Virus record (IMG/VR): IMGVR_UViG_3300037247_000224
Span: 1-20,108 of that record
Length of the DNA stretch: 20,108 nt
Strand: one strand, 5' to 3'
Source of the DNA: a virus
Below, piece after piece: positions 6,816 to 12,652 of this stretch; the stretch's first letter is position 1, and the number at the start of each line of letters is the position of its first letter. The notes below the pieces were generated by a model that was given only the letters and a program-made list of their open reading frames with translations, was not told the origin of the DNA and made no database searches. The position numbers and the translations under genes were made by a program.

Positions 6816-7487
6816 ATGCAGACAATCATCAGGCTGATCATGGTGGTAGCGGCGCTGTTCGCGGTCCGTCTGCCGATGGCCCTCAACCGAGCCATGCGGC
6901 GGCATATGGGGCTGCGCTCCCCTGCCATCGTGGTGCACAACGGCATCCTAGGCTTCTGGGGAGCCGGCGGACGGTTCGTGCCTCGCATCGCGGGCGGCGC
7001 CCCGAACTTTTTAGAGGGCTTGAAGTTCGCCCCGACGTTCGCTCCGGTGGCCGACTTCCTGGCTGGCACGAAGAACTCAGACGTTCACAACATGGCCGGG
7101 TTCGACGGGGCGATGTTCGTCCTCCACTGGGGTGTAGGGGCGACAGGGACCACCCTCATCACGGTAGAGGCGTGTGATGACGTCACGCCATCGAACACCA
7201 CTGCCATCGTCTTCTGGTATCGGGAGATCACGTCGGGGGACACGGACGGCGCCTGGACGAAGGCGACCGCGGCTGGCTTCACCACGACAGCGGGCAGCAA
7301 CCACATCATTCAGATCTTCGTGGACGCCAGCGACGTGGCGGCGGCTTCGGTCAATAACACTGTCGGCAACAAGTACGTCCAGCTCGACTGCGTTGAGGCG
7401 ACTGACAATCCCATCTTGGGTGGCGGGCTGTTCATCGGCATCGGCGGGCGCTACCAGGAGGACGTGAACGCGACAACCATCGTCTAG
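6816..7487 (+). CDS. Putative head decoration protein with hydrophobic N-terminus
   Basis: A 223 aa protein immediately after the capsid gene. From about residue 35 it reads as a beta-rich domain: AIVVHNGILGFWGAGGRF, then AMFVLHWGVGATGTTLITVEACDD, TAIVFWYREITSGD, HIIQIFVDASDVAAAS and KYVQLDCVEATDNPILGGGLFIGI. This succession resembles cement or decoration-type head proteins encoded next to HK97-fold capsids. Unusually, residues 3-22 are strongly hydrophobic (TIIRLIMVVAALFAVRLPMA) followed by a basic stretch, like a membrane anchor or an N-arm. The ATG at 6816 has a good ribosome site AAGGAG (6803-6808); the in-frame GTG at 6792 has none. The decoration role is inferred from position and beta pattern. 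Confidence 0.65.
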   Translation: MQTIIRLIMVVAALFAVRLPMALNRAMRRHMGLRSPAIVVHNGILGFWGAGGRFVPRIAGGAPNFLEGLKFAPTFAPVADFLAGTKNSDVHNMAGFDGAMFVLHWGVGATGTTLITVEACDDVTPSNTTAIVFWYREITSGDTDGAWTKATAAGFTTTAGSNHIIQIFVDASDVAAASVNNTVGNKYVQLDCVEATDNPILGGGLFIGIGGRYQEDVNATTIV

Positions 7488-7495
7488 GTAAAAAC

Positions 7496-7525
7496 GGGGC
7501 GGGGGCTTTAGCTCCCGCCCCCGCC
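7496..7525 (+). promoter_or_regulatory. Very stable GC hairpin between two head genes
   Basis: GGGGCGGGGGC (7496-7506) pairs with GCTCCCGCCCC (7511-7521) in an 11 bp stem with one G-U pair and a TTTA loop; an alternative 9 bp register exists. On the plus strand no U-tract follows, so it is more likely an mRNA stability or processing element or a pause site than a terminator. Read on the minus strand the hairpin is followed by GTTTTT and would be a good intrinsic terminator for antisense transcription. Confidence 0.6.
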
Positions 7526-7542
7526 AGCATAAGGAGCAAGCG

Positions 7543-8043
7543 ATGGCAAACGAACTTTATGAGGGTGATGCGGTTCGCAACATCAACCTCGGACTCAGGG
7601 TCGAGAAGACGGCGATTTCGCTTGCCGACATCGACCTGTTCACGATTACGGGCGAGTGCCTGATTACGCTGATGTACGGCATCGTGACGGGTGTCGGTGA
7701 CGGCGGTGCGACGACTATCGCCCTTAATGAAAAGGCCAGCTCTATCGCAATCATGGCGGCGACAACCGTGACCAGCGATGCAGTGGGCGAGGTCTACCTC
7801 GTCACGGGCCAGCCGAATGCGCTCGCTAACGGCGGAATCGCACCCACGCTCAAGATCGCTGGGGCCACAGCGGAGCACGATTCCGCTACCGATCGTTCGC
7901 CGGTTGTGTCCCCGTGGATCTTCGACGGGCAGGATGGGCTAATCCTTGAGCTGACGCAGACGGGCGCAGACGCCACCCACGCGGTCAAGTGGGTGATTTT
8001 CTACATCCCGCTGGAGGACGGCGCAAGCATCGTGGCGGCGTAG
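7543..8043 (+). CDS. Putative head structural protein of unknown function
   Basis: A 166 aa, beta-rich protein with good ribosome site AAGGAG (7531-7536). The N-terminus (MANELYEGDAVRNINLGLR) leads into alternating hydrophobic strands such as CLITLMYGIVTGVGDGGATTI and SIAIMAATTV, and ends VKWVIFYIPLEDGASIVAA. There is no signal peptide or membrane helix. Location between decoration-like genes and the LamG-like protein suggests a virion head component. The pattern resembles small decoration or stabilisation proteins, but I do not recognise a named family. Confidence 0.6.
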   Translation: MANELYEGDAVRNINLGLRVEKTAISLADIDLFTITGECLITLMYGIVTGVGDGGATTIALNEKASSIAIMAATTVTSDAVGEVYLVTGQPNALANGGIAPTLKIAGATAEHDSATDRSPVVSPWIFDGQDGLILELTQTGADATHAVKWVIFYIPLEDGASIVAA

Positions 8044-8047
8044 AGCG

Positions 8048-8842
8048 ATGGCGACGCTGATAAAGACGCACCAATATCCGTCATCGTCCCTGAACGAGAT
8101 CATGGCGGTGCTGGGGACGACGAAGGCGACGCTGTGGCCGTTTCTTGAAAGCACGGGGGTTGTTATCGGCGCGGTCGGGGCGGGGCCCCGCCTGATACCG
8201 TCCGAGACGGCGGCGGCGGCGGAAGCGCTGGAGGATGATTTCGCGCCCGTGAAGTTCGCTTCGGGGCTGCACTCCTACTACTTCAGCAACCTTGAAGACC
8301 AGCATCTAGCGGTCGGTGCGGACAACGCCAACTTCCATTTTGATGGTGACGCGGCTTTTAGTGTAGGCGCGTGGATTCAGCCCCAGGACATCACCACCGT
8401 TGGGCTGATGGCGCTCTATGATTCTGCCGGCGCTGCGGAAGAGTGGGCGTGGCGGCTGGACGGGAGCAGCAAGCTCGAACTGGAGCTGCACGACGCTTCG
8501 GCTTCGGCCAAAGAGGTGGGGGCGTCTGACACCGCTCTCGTTCAAGGCCAGTGGGCGTTCGTTGTCTCAGCGTATGACGGCACGGCGGCTACACCCGAGA
8601 TCCTGCACTACATCAACGGTGCTGTGGATGGCGACGGTGCTACCACAGAGACCGGGGCCTATGTGGGGATGGAGGACAAGTCCACGCCACTAACTATTGG
8701 CTGCACAGGCGTGACGGCCCTTCCTACGGAGGAATATACCGGCCGTATCGCGTTGCCGTTCATCACGGGCAAGCAACTGACGGCGGCGAACATTTTACTG
8801 CTGTACAACCTAACCCGGCCATTGGTGGGGATCATCTCGTGA
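8048..8842 (+). CDS. Concanavalin/LamG-like domain protein in the head module
   Basis: A 264 aa protein. Residues 1-60 form a short N-terminal part, perhaps a virion anchor. Residues 67-255 match the LamG (Laminin_G_3-like) jelly-roll pattern: YYFSNLEDQHLAVGADNANF, FSVGAWIQPQDI (104-115), WRLDGSSKLELELHDAS, LVQGQWAFVVSAYDG (164-178), LHYINGAVDG, and TGRIALPFITGKQLTAANILLLYN (231-254). Such domains usually bind glycans or act as passive spacers on virions. Finding one between capsid and connector genes suggests a head-surface decoration rather than a tail fibre. The start ATG (8048) is 4 nt after the previous stop with only a weak ribosome site, so translation is probably coupled. The fold is a confident guess; the ligand is unknown. 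Confidence 0.72.
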   Translation: MATLIKTHQYPSSSLNEIMAVLGTTKATLWPFLESTGVVIGAVGAGPRLIPSETAAAAEALEDDFAPVKFASGLHSYYFSNLEDQHLAVGADNANFHFDGDAAFSVGAWIQPQDITTVGLMALYDSAGAAEEWAWRLDGSSKLELELHDASASAKEVGASDTALVQGQWAFVVSAYDGTAATPEILHYINGAVDGDGATTETGAYVGMEDKSTPLTIGCTGVTALPTEEYTGRIALPFITGKQLTAANILLLYNLTRPLVGIIS

Positions 8843-8849
8843 GAAACAA

Positions 8850-9671
8850 ATGAACCTCTATGTTGACCTTGACCAGATGCGCCGGCGCTACTTCCATGAC
8901 TCGACGCTCGTTTCGACGGACCAGTTGGAGCTTCTGCGTGTCATAGAGCAGGCCGGTCGCCAGGTGGACGAGTTCTGTGGGCGGTTCTTCTACCGGCTAG
9001 AGGCTACGCGCTACTACGACGGCAAAGGATTCACGCAACTCTGGCTGGATGACCTTATCAGTATCACCACACTGAAGATTGACGAAGACGGCGACCTAAC
9101 CTATGAAACAACCCTCACGGAAGAGACCGACTTCTGGCTCTGGCCCGACAACGAAACCCCGAAGATTCGCCTGGACGTGAACCCTGAGAGTAGCAACCTA
9201 TCAGCGTGGCCCAGCGGCCGCAAGCGCATCGAGATCGCTGGCTCCTTCGGCTACACGGGCGATACGGAGGCGACGGGCGATACGGTACAGAGCGACCCCC
9301 TCGCGGCTGGCGGGACAACGCTAGCCGTCACCGGTGGGGGTAATTTCTCCATTGGGCAGACCATCCTCATCGGGAGCGAACAGCTCTACATCAGCGACAT
9401 CAGCGACAACAATCTGACGGTTCTGCGCGGCGTGAACGGGACTGAGGACGCGGAGCACGTAAAGACTACGGCCATCACTCGGTTCATCTACGACGAGCTA
9501 GTTGTCGGCGCCACGCTGATGTGGGCGGGGCGGTTGTGGAAGCGGAGGGAGACGGCGGACGCCACCACGATCATCAACCCCATGATGGGGACGCTGGAAG
9601 TCCATAGGGGTATGGATGTTGACGTGCGCGAGGCGCTTGCACCACGGAAGAGAGCGAAGGCGGTCGTCTGA
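8850..9671 (+). CDS. Head-tail connector (gp6/gp15-like) with inserted beta domain
   Basis: Adaptor predicted to sit under the portal. Residues 1-50 (MNLYVDLDQMRRRYF ... LLRVIEQAGRQVDEFCGRFF) and 65-135 (LDDLISITTLKID ... RKRIEIAGSFGY) have the pattern of the phage connector family to which HK97 gp6 and SPP1 gp15 belong. The closing helices are residues 213-235 (IYDELVVGATLMWAGRLW). Between them lies an insertion of about 65 residues (145-212), TTLAVTGGGNFSIGQTILIG ... LYISDISDNNLTVLRGVNGT, resembling a small beta domain recurrent in phage virion proteins. Typical family members lack it and are shorter than 273 aa. The gene follows the LamG-like gene by 7 nt and overlaps the next by 1 nt (TGATG). 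Confidence 0.75.
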   Translation: MNLYVDLDQMRRRYFHDSTLVSTDQLELLRVIEQAGRQVDEFCGRFFYRLEATRYYDGKGFTQLWLDDLISITTLKIDEDGDLTYETTLTEETDFWLWPDNETPKIRLDVNPESSNLSAWPSGRKRIEIAGSFGYTGDTEATGDTVQSDPLAAGGTTLAVTGGGNFSIGQTILIGSEQLYISDISDNNLTVLRGVNGTEDAEHVKTTAITRFIYDELVVGATLMWAGRLWKRRETADATTIINPMMGTLEVHRGMDVDVREALAPRKRAKAVV

Positions 9672-10147
9672 TGACAGCCGTGAGCATCGAGGGCATGGGG
9701 CCGCTCCTGCGGAAGCTAAACCGCGTCAAGAAGCCGATCCGGCCGCTGATGCGGCGGTCGGTTAACATCGGGCGCAAGCATACCCGCATTGCCAGCAAGC
9801 CGCACGCAGGGGATGTCGGGGCGTTCACTAAAGGCAAGTTCATCCGCACCAGAGTCTCCCGTGGCGAGATCCCAAAGGAGGGCAAGGTATTCACCTTTGC
9901 CCCTATCGTGGAGGAGATAGCGGCTGGCCGTAGACCCGGCAAGCGCCCCTCAAGCACGGCTATGGCCCGTTGGGCTGAGCGGCACGGTATCCCCACCAGG
10001 GCAGGCTTCAAGCTGGCCTCAGCGATAGAACGGGGCGGCTCTGAGGGTACGGAGATGTTCGACAAGGGCCGCGATGTGCTACAGCAGCGGCTCCCCATAT
10101 TGATATTGGAAGCGACCACGAAGATGCAGAGGAGCTTCAATGGCTGA
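9671..10147 (+). CDS. HK97 gp10-like neck or tail-completion protein
   Basis: A 158 aa, very basic protein with features of the HK97 gp10 family: an N-terminal SIEGMGPLLRKLNRVKK helix, a basic RRSVNIGRKHTRIASKPHAGDVGAF loop read as two pieces around residues 29-52, a central strand FTFAPIVEEIAAGRRPGKRPSS (about 74-95) and a C-terminal amphipathic helix (DVLQQRLPILILEATTKMQ). Members act at the head-tail joint or in tail completion. Position between connector and tail-terminator candidate is the standard order. It overlaps both neighbours by a few bases. Confidence 0.72.
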   Translation: MTAVSIEGMGPLLRKLNRVKKPIRPLMRRSVNIGRKHTRIASKPHAGDVGAFTKGKFIRTRVSRGEIPKEGKVFTFAPIVEEIAAGRRPGKRPSSTAMARWAERHGIPTRAGFKLASAIERGGSEGTEMFDKGRDVLQQRLPILILEATTKMQRSFNG

Positions 10148-10592
10148 CGCGCTGGAGAGCGTGCTGGACGCCATCAAGGCGGTGCAGGAAGCCGTGACTA
10201 CGCCCGGCGGTGAGAAGGCGCTGACGCACGCCTATGACGAAATGCCTGAATCGCTGGCGACGTATCCCTGCTTCGTCAACGTGCTCCGGGAGGAGACCGA
10301 GTTCAAGCGTCAGAGCGGGGCGCGACAGAGGTCCAGCGTCGCCATCGATATGTACCTCTGCTGGGAGCCTGGCAGCGGCACGTATGCCGACGCTTCGCGC
10401 CGTGTCTGGCGCAAGGCGGTGCTGGACCAGTTCGATGAGAACGGGAGCCTGAGCGCATCGGCGATCACCTCATCGATCGAACGGGTCTCCTTTGAGGAGC
10501 CGCTACAGATGACGCCAGAGAGGTCATATCCCGGCATCAAGTTCGAGCTCCAGATAACCATGCTCCCCTCAACAGTGGAATTGGCGGTGTAG
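10140..10592 (+). CDS. Probable tail terminator (tail completion) protein
   Basis: A 150 aa protein in the syntenic position of the tail terminator, after the gp10-like protein and before the tail tube. It begins with an amphipathic helix (ALESVLDAIKAVQEAV), continues with strands (YPCFVNVLREETEF, SSVAIDMYLCW) and ends in SYPGIKFELQITMLPSTVEL, the alpha/beta layout usual for such proteins, which cap tail polymerisation and join tail to head. The ATG at 10140 overlaps the previous gene by 8 nt and has AGAGGAG upstream at good spacing. The assignment rests on order and overall pattern. Confidence 0.6.
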   Translation: MADALESVLDAIKAVQEAVTTPGGEKALTHAYDEMPESLATYPCFVNVLREETEFKRQSGARQRSSVAIDMYLCWEPGSGTYADASRRVWRKAVLDQFDENGSLSASAITSSIERVSFEEPLQMTPERSYPGIKFELQITMLPSTVELAV

Positions 10593-10594
10593 CG

Positions 10595-10933
10595 ATGAAG
10601 CTGATCTACGTTCCCAGGAACGGATTCAAGGGGCCGTCGGCACCCTGGCCGGGCCAAGATCACGATGAGCCGGATGAGGGAGTCGCGAAGGCCAAGCTCG
10701 CATCCCAGTTCTACCGCTCTGAGTCCGGCAAGGAGATCAAGGACCGGGCGGCGGCGGTGGCGAAGGCGAAGGTGGCCGCGAACGCGAAGGCGGCCGAGAA
10801 CATCAAGGCCGAGGCGACCGACGCGAGGGCCGAGGCTGAGAGCGCGACAAGAGCGGCTGAGCGGCTAACGCAAAATGCGGAGGCGGCGGAGGCGAAGGCT
10901 AGGGCGACGGCGGCAAGGCGCGGAGGTAGATAG
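10595..10933 (+). CDS. Ala/Lys/Glu-rich coiled-coil protein of unknown function
   Basis: A 112 aa protein. Residues 1-25 contain a Pro/Gly-rich start (KLIYVPRNGFKGPSAPWPG). From about residue 30 to the end it is an almost pure Ala, Lys, Glu and Arg helix (AKAKVAANAKAAENIKAEA and similar), predicted as a long single helix or coiled coil ending in a basic RRGGR tail. It lies in the head-tail junction cluster, 2 nt after the previous stop. A short Pro-rich N-terminus with a charged helix is sometimes seen in small phage virion proteins, but I recognise no family. The composition makes similarity-based assignments unreliable. Confidence 0.55.
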   Translation: MKLIYVPRNGFKGPSAPWPGQDHDEPDEGVAKAKLASQFYRSESGKEIKDRAAAVAKAKVAANAKAAENIKAEATDARAEAESATRAAERLTQNAEAAEAKARATAARRGGR

Positions 10934-11290
10934 ATGGCACGACTAGACCTGACCGTTCTACCCACATCGACCGATGGCGTTGACATGGGAGCTGGGCAAG
11001 CCATCGTTGCGGCCAATGACGCGATGTTTGAGAACGACGGGAAGACGATCCTAAAGGTCGTGAACGCGAACGGCGCCCCCCAGACGTTCGACCTGATAAC
11101 GCCGGGGACGGTCGGGGCCGACTCGCTCGCGGTTGCAGATAAGACGGTAAGTATTGCCGGCAGCACGACGGAATACTGCGGGCCCTACCCGACCGGGATA
11201 TATAACCAACCCTCAGGTGCGGACGCTGGCAAGGTCTATCTCGACACCGCTTCGAGCGACCTGACAATCACGGCAATACGAGTCCCGTAG
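10934..11290 (+). CDS. Small beta-sandwich virion protein, decoration-like
   Basis: A 118 aa protein starting directly after the previous stop, with GGAGG 7 nt upstream of its ATG. The order MFENDGKTILKVVNANGAPQ, TFDLITPGTVGADSLAVADK, TVSIAGSTTEYCGPYPTGIY and GKVYLDTASSDLTITAIRVP is a pattern I have seen in small phage structural proteins placed near connector and tail tube genes, thought to be head-decoration or tail accessory proteins. All predicted strands alternate with glycine or proline turns; there is no membrane segment. The exact role is unknown. Confidence 0.62.
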   Translation: MARLDLTVLPTSTDGVDMGAGQAIVAANDAMFENDGKTILKVVNANGAPQTFDLITPGTVGADSLAVADKTVSIAGSTTEYCGPYPTGIYNQPSGADAGKVYLDTASSDLTITAIRVP

Positions 11291-11301
11291 AGGAGCAGCC
11301 A

Positions 11302-12321
11302 ATGAGTGCAATTAGGACCCTCCGCAAATTACAGGTAGGTAAGGAAGGTACGCCAGGGAATGCGGTCGCGGCGACAGCGCGCATCTTCGGCGACATCACC
11401 TACCGGGACGCATCAGAAGCGATCGAAGCTGCTCGCGACTCCGGCGTGTACGCCCGCTACGCTGAGGCGTTCCAGGTCGCGTCCTATCTGACGGAGGTAG
11501 AAGTCGAGACGGATCTTTCCTACGAGCAGATCCTCTACCCGCTGCTGGCTGGCCTCAAGGGTGCCGTGACGGGAGTAGAGCAGACCGGCGGCGAGGATGA
11601 CTATCTCTACTCCTTCGTCGCGCCAGTCACGGGCGATCCCGACCCCGACACCTTCACGATGGAATACTGGGAGGATGACGAGAGCGGCGGCGATCCGGTG
11701 ACGCTAGAGGCTCCTTACGGCTTCTGCAAGAGTATGTCGATCGAGGCGGCTTCGGGGCCCAGCCTGGCGATCCTGCGCCACAGTTGGGCGGCGCGTGAGG
11801 CGACGGTCACCGCACCGACGGCGGCGATTGGCATCCCCGTGCGCACCCTCGTTCCTTCACAGCAATGGGGCGTCAAGTTCGCCGCCACGATGGCGGGGCT
11901 GCCGGGAGCGAGCGTCATCTCGGGGGAAATTCTGAACTTCAACTGGGAGATGTCGTGGTTCGACATCAAGCGGCGCCTGAGCGGTTCGCTGGACTTCGAC
12001 GCGCATCGGATCGGGGCGCGTGAGACCAGCCTATCGATCACGATGGACCTGTCGGCCACGAGCGAAACGGAGCGGGTTTCCATGTTCCGGGCTGGCGCGG
12101 TGCGCTTCATCCGGCTGCAGGCCACGGGGGCACAGATCGGTGCCGGCGACAACTACGGCATCATCATCGACGGGGCGTACACGATGCCAGGGCCGGTTGA
12201 GATGGGGCCGGACGACGACGGGATCTCCAACGTGACCCTTGAATACAAGGGGCTCTACGATTCAACCGCTGGCTACGACCTGAAGGTCGACGTAACGAAC
12301 AACCTAAGCGCGCTACCGTAG
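11302..12321 (+). CDS. Major tail protein (tail tube subunit)
   Basis: The 339 aa protein lies just before the tail chaperone and tape measure genes, the fixed position of the tube protein in siphoviruses. It starts IRTLRKLQVGKEGTPGNAVA, has a strand-rich body with VEVETDLSYEQILYPLLAGL (63-82), a mid-protein repeat of the same fold type (FNWEMSWFDIKRRLSGSLDFD) and a late segment NVTLEYKGLYDSTAGYDLKV. That layout agrees with tail tube proteins of actinophage-type siphoviruses. Ribosome site GAGGAG precedes the ATG. The gene is followed by the second structured spacer and a terminator, matching the need for high, separately ended expression. Confidence 0.78.
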   Translation: MSAIRTLRKLQVGKEGTPGNAVAATARIFGDITYRDASEAIEAARDSGVYARYAEAFQVASYLTEVEVETDLSYEQILYPLLAGLKGAVTGVEQTGGEDDYLYSFVAPVTGDPDPDTFTMEYWEDDESGGDPVTLEAPYGFCKSMSIEAASGPSLAILRHSWAAREATVTAPTAAIGIPVRTLVPSQQWGVKFAATMAGLPGASVISGEILNFNWEMSWFDIKRRLSGSLDFDAHRIGARETSLSITMDLSATSETERVSMFRAGAVRFIRLQATGAQIGAGDNYGIIIDGAYTMPGPVEMGPDDDGISNVTLEYKGLYDSTAGYDLKVDVTNNLSALP

Positions 12322-12336
12322 CTAGAGTACCTGTTA

Positions 12337-12349
12337 ACAACTGAATACG
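12337..12349 (+). repeat. 13-mer shared by both structured leaders, copy 2
   Basis: ACAACTGAATACG, identical to 5260-5272. It overlaps a GTTAAC palindrome on its left and begins the first GCGG hairpin on its right. Confidence 0.75.
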
Positions 12350-12397
12350 CGGCTCATGACCGCAGGGCGGGAAACCGCTAACGGCACATGTGATGGG

Positions 12398-12431
12398 GCG
12401 GCCTAGACCTTTCATCGGGTTAGGCCGCTTT
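12398..12431 (+). terminator. Terminator after the tail tube gene
   Basis: GCGGCCTAGACC (12398-12409) pairs with GGGTTAGGCCGC (12417-12428) around a 7 nt loop; eight perfect pairs at the base, then a wobble, one mismatch and two C-G pairs. The tract after it is short (TTTG), so it may be leaky, letting some transcription pass into the chaperone and tape measure genes. This fits a step-down in expression after the abundant tube protein. Confidence 0.65.
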
Positions 12432-12454
12432 GTTGATTAGGGAAGGGGAAAGGA

Positions 12455-12652
12455 ATGGAGTTCACAATAATCGTGCTCCAGCTCATCGTCATCATGTTGG
12501 TGTCTTGGAATCTGTGGCGAGACAGAGGGCGGTTCCAGAAGCTTCAACGCATGGTTTTTCTCATGCGGCAGATTCTCAACGGTGAATCGGGTTCTTACTG
12601 GAACCACCACCTGAAGCAGCTTGCTGACATCGAGCGCGAATTGGAGCGATGA
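12455..12652 (+). CDS. Small single-span membrane protein of unknown function
   Basis: A 65 aa protein with a strong ribosome site (GGGGAAAGGA just before the ATG). Residues 3-21 form one hydrophobic helix (FTIIVLQLIVIMLVSWNLW), followed by a basic RDRGRFQKLQRM segment and a charged helix ending in ADIERELER, so an N-out, C-in or reverse topology with a cytoplasmic coiled coil is possible. It lies between the tail tube and the chaperones, where a membrane protein is unexpected. It overlaps the next start by 4 nt (ATGA). It could be a lysis-related or superinfection protein; nothing in the sequence decides. Confidence 0.65.
   Translation: MEFTIIVLQLIVIMLVSWNLWRDRGRFQKLQRMVFLMRQILNGESGSYWNHHLKQLADIERELER

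Larger units (their letters stand above)
12322..12454 (+). promoter_or_regulatory. Second structured non-coding spacer after the tail tube gene
   Basis: This spacer of about 130 nt holds no convincing gene. It contains the 13-mer shared with the capsid leader (12337-12349), a hairpin GCGG/CCGC (12349-12352 with 12360-12363), a second GCGG/CCGC hairpin with a GAAA tetraloop (12367-12378), and the terminator stem. I could not find a convincing -10/-35 pair here, unlike the capsid leader. The strong ribosome site for the next gene (GGAAGGGGAAAGGA) occupies its last bases. Confidence 0.6.

Noticed and set aside
6276-6938. Minus-strand open frame of 220 codons
   Set aside because: Antisense to the capsid gene; composition is that of a shadow frame.
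10740-10930. Low-complexity GC-rich repeats (GCGAAGGCG-type)
   Set aside because: They result from the Ala/Lys/Glu codons of a coiled-coil gene and do not form a regular DNA repeat.
12322-12360. Promoter in the second spacer
   Set aside because: TTAACA (12334-12339) and TAGAGT (12323-12328) are the only box-like hexamers, and neither has a partner at proper spacing.
12356-12406. Possible 16-codon leader peptide (ATG at 12356) in the second spacer
   Set aside because: No ribosome site; it ends inside the terminator stem, but nothing else supports translation.
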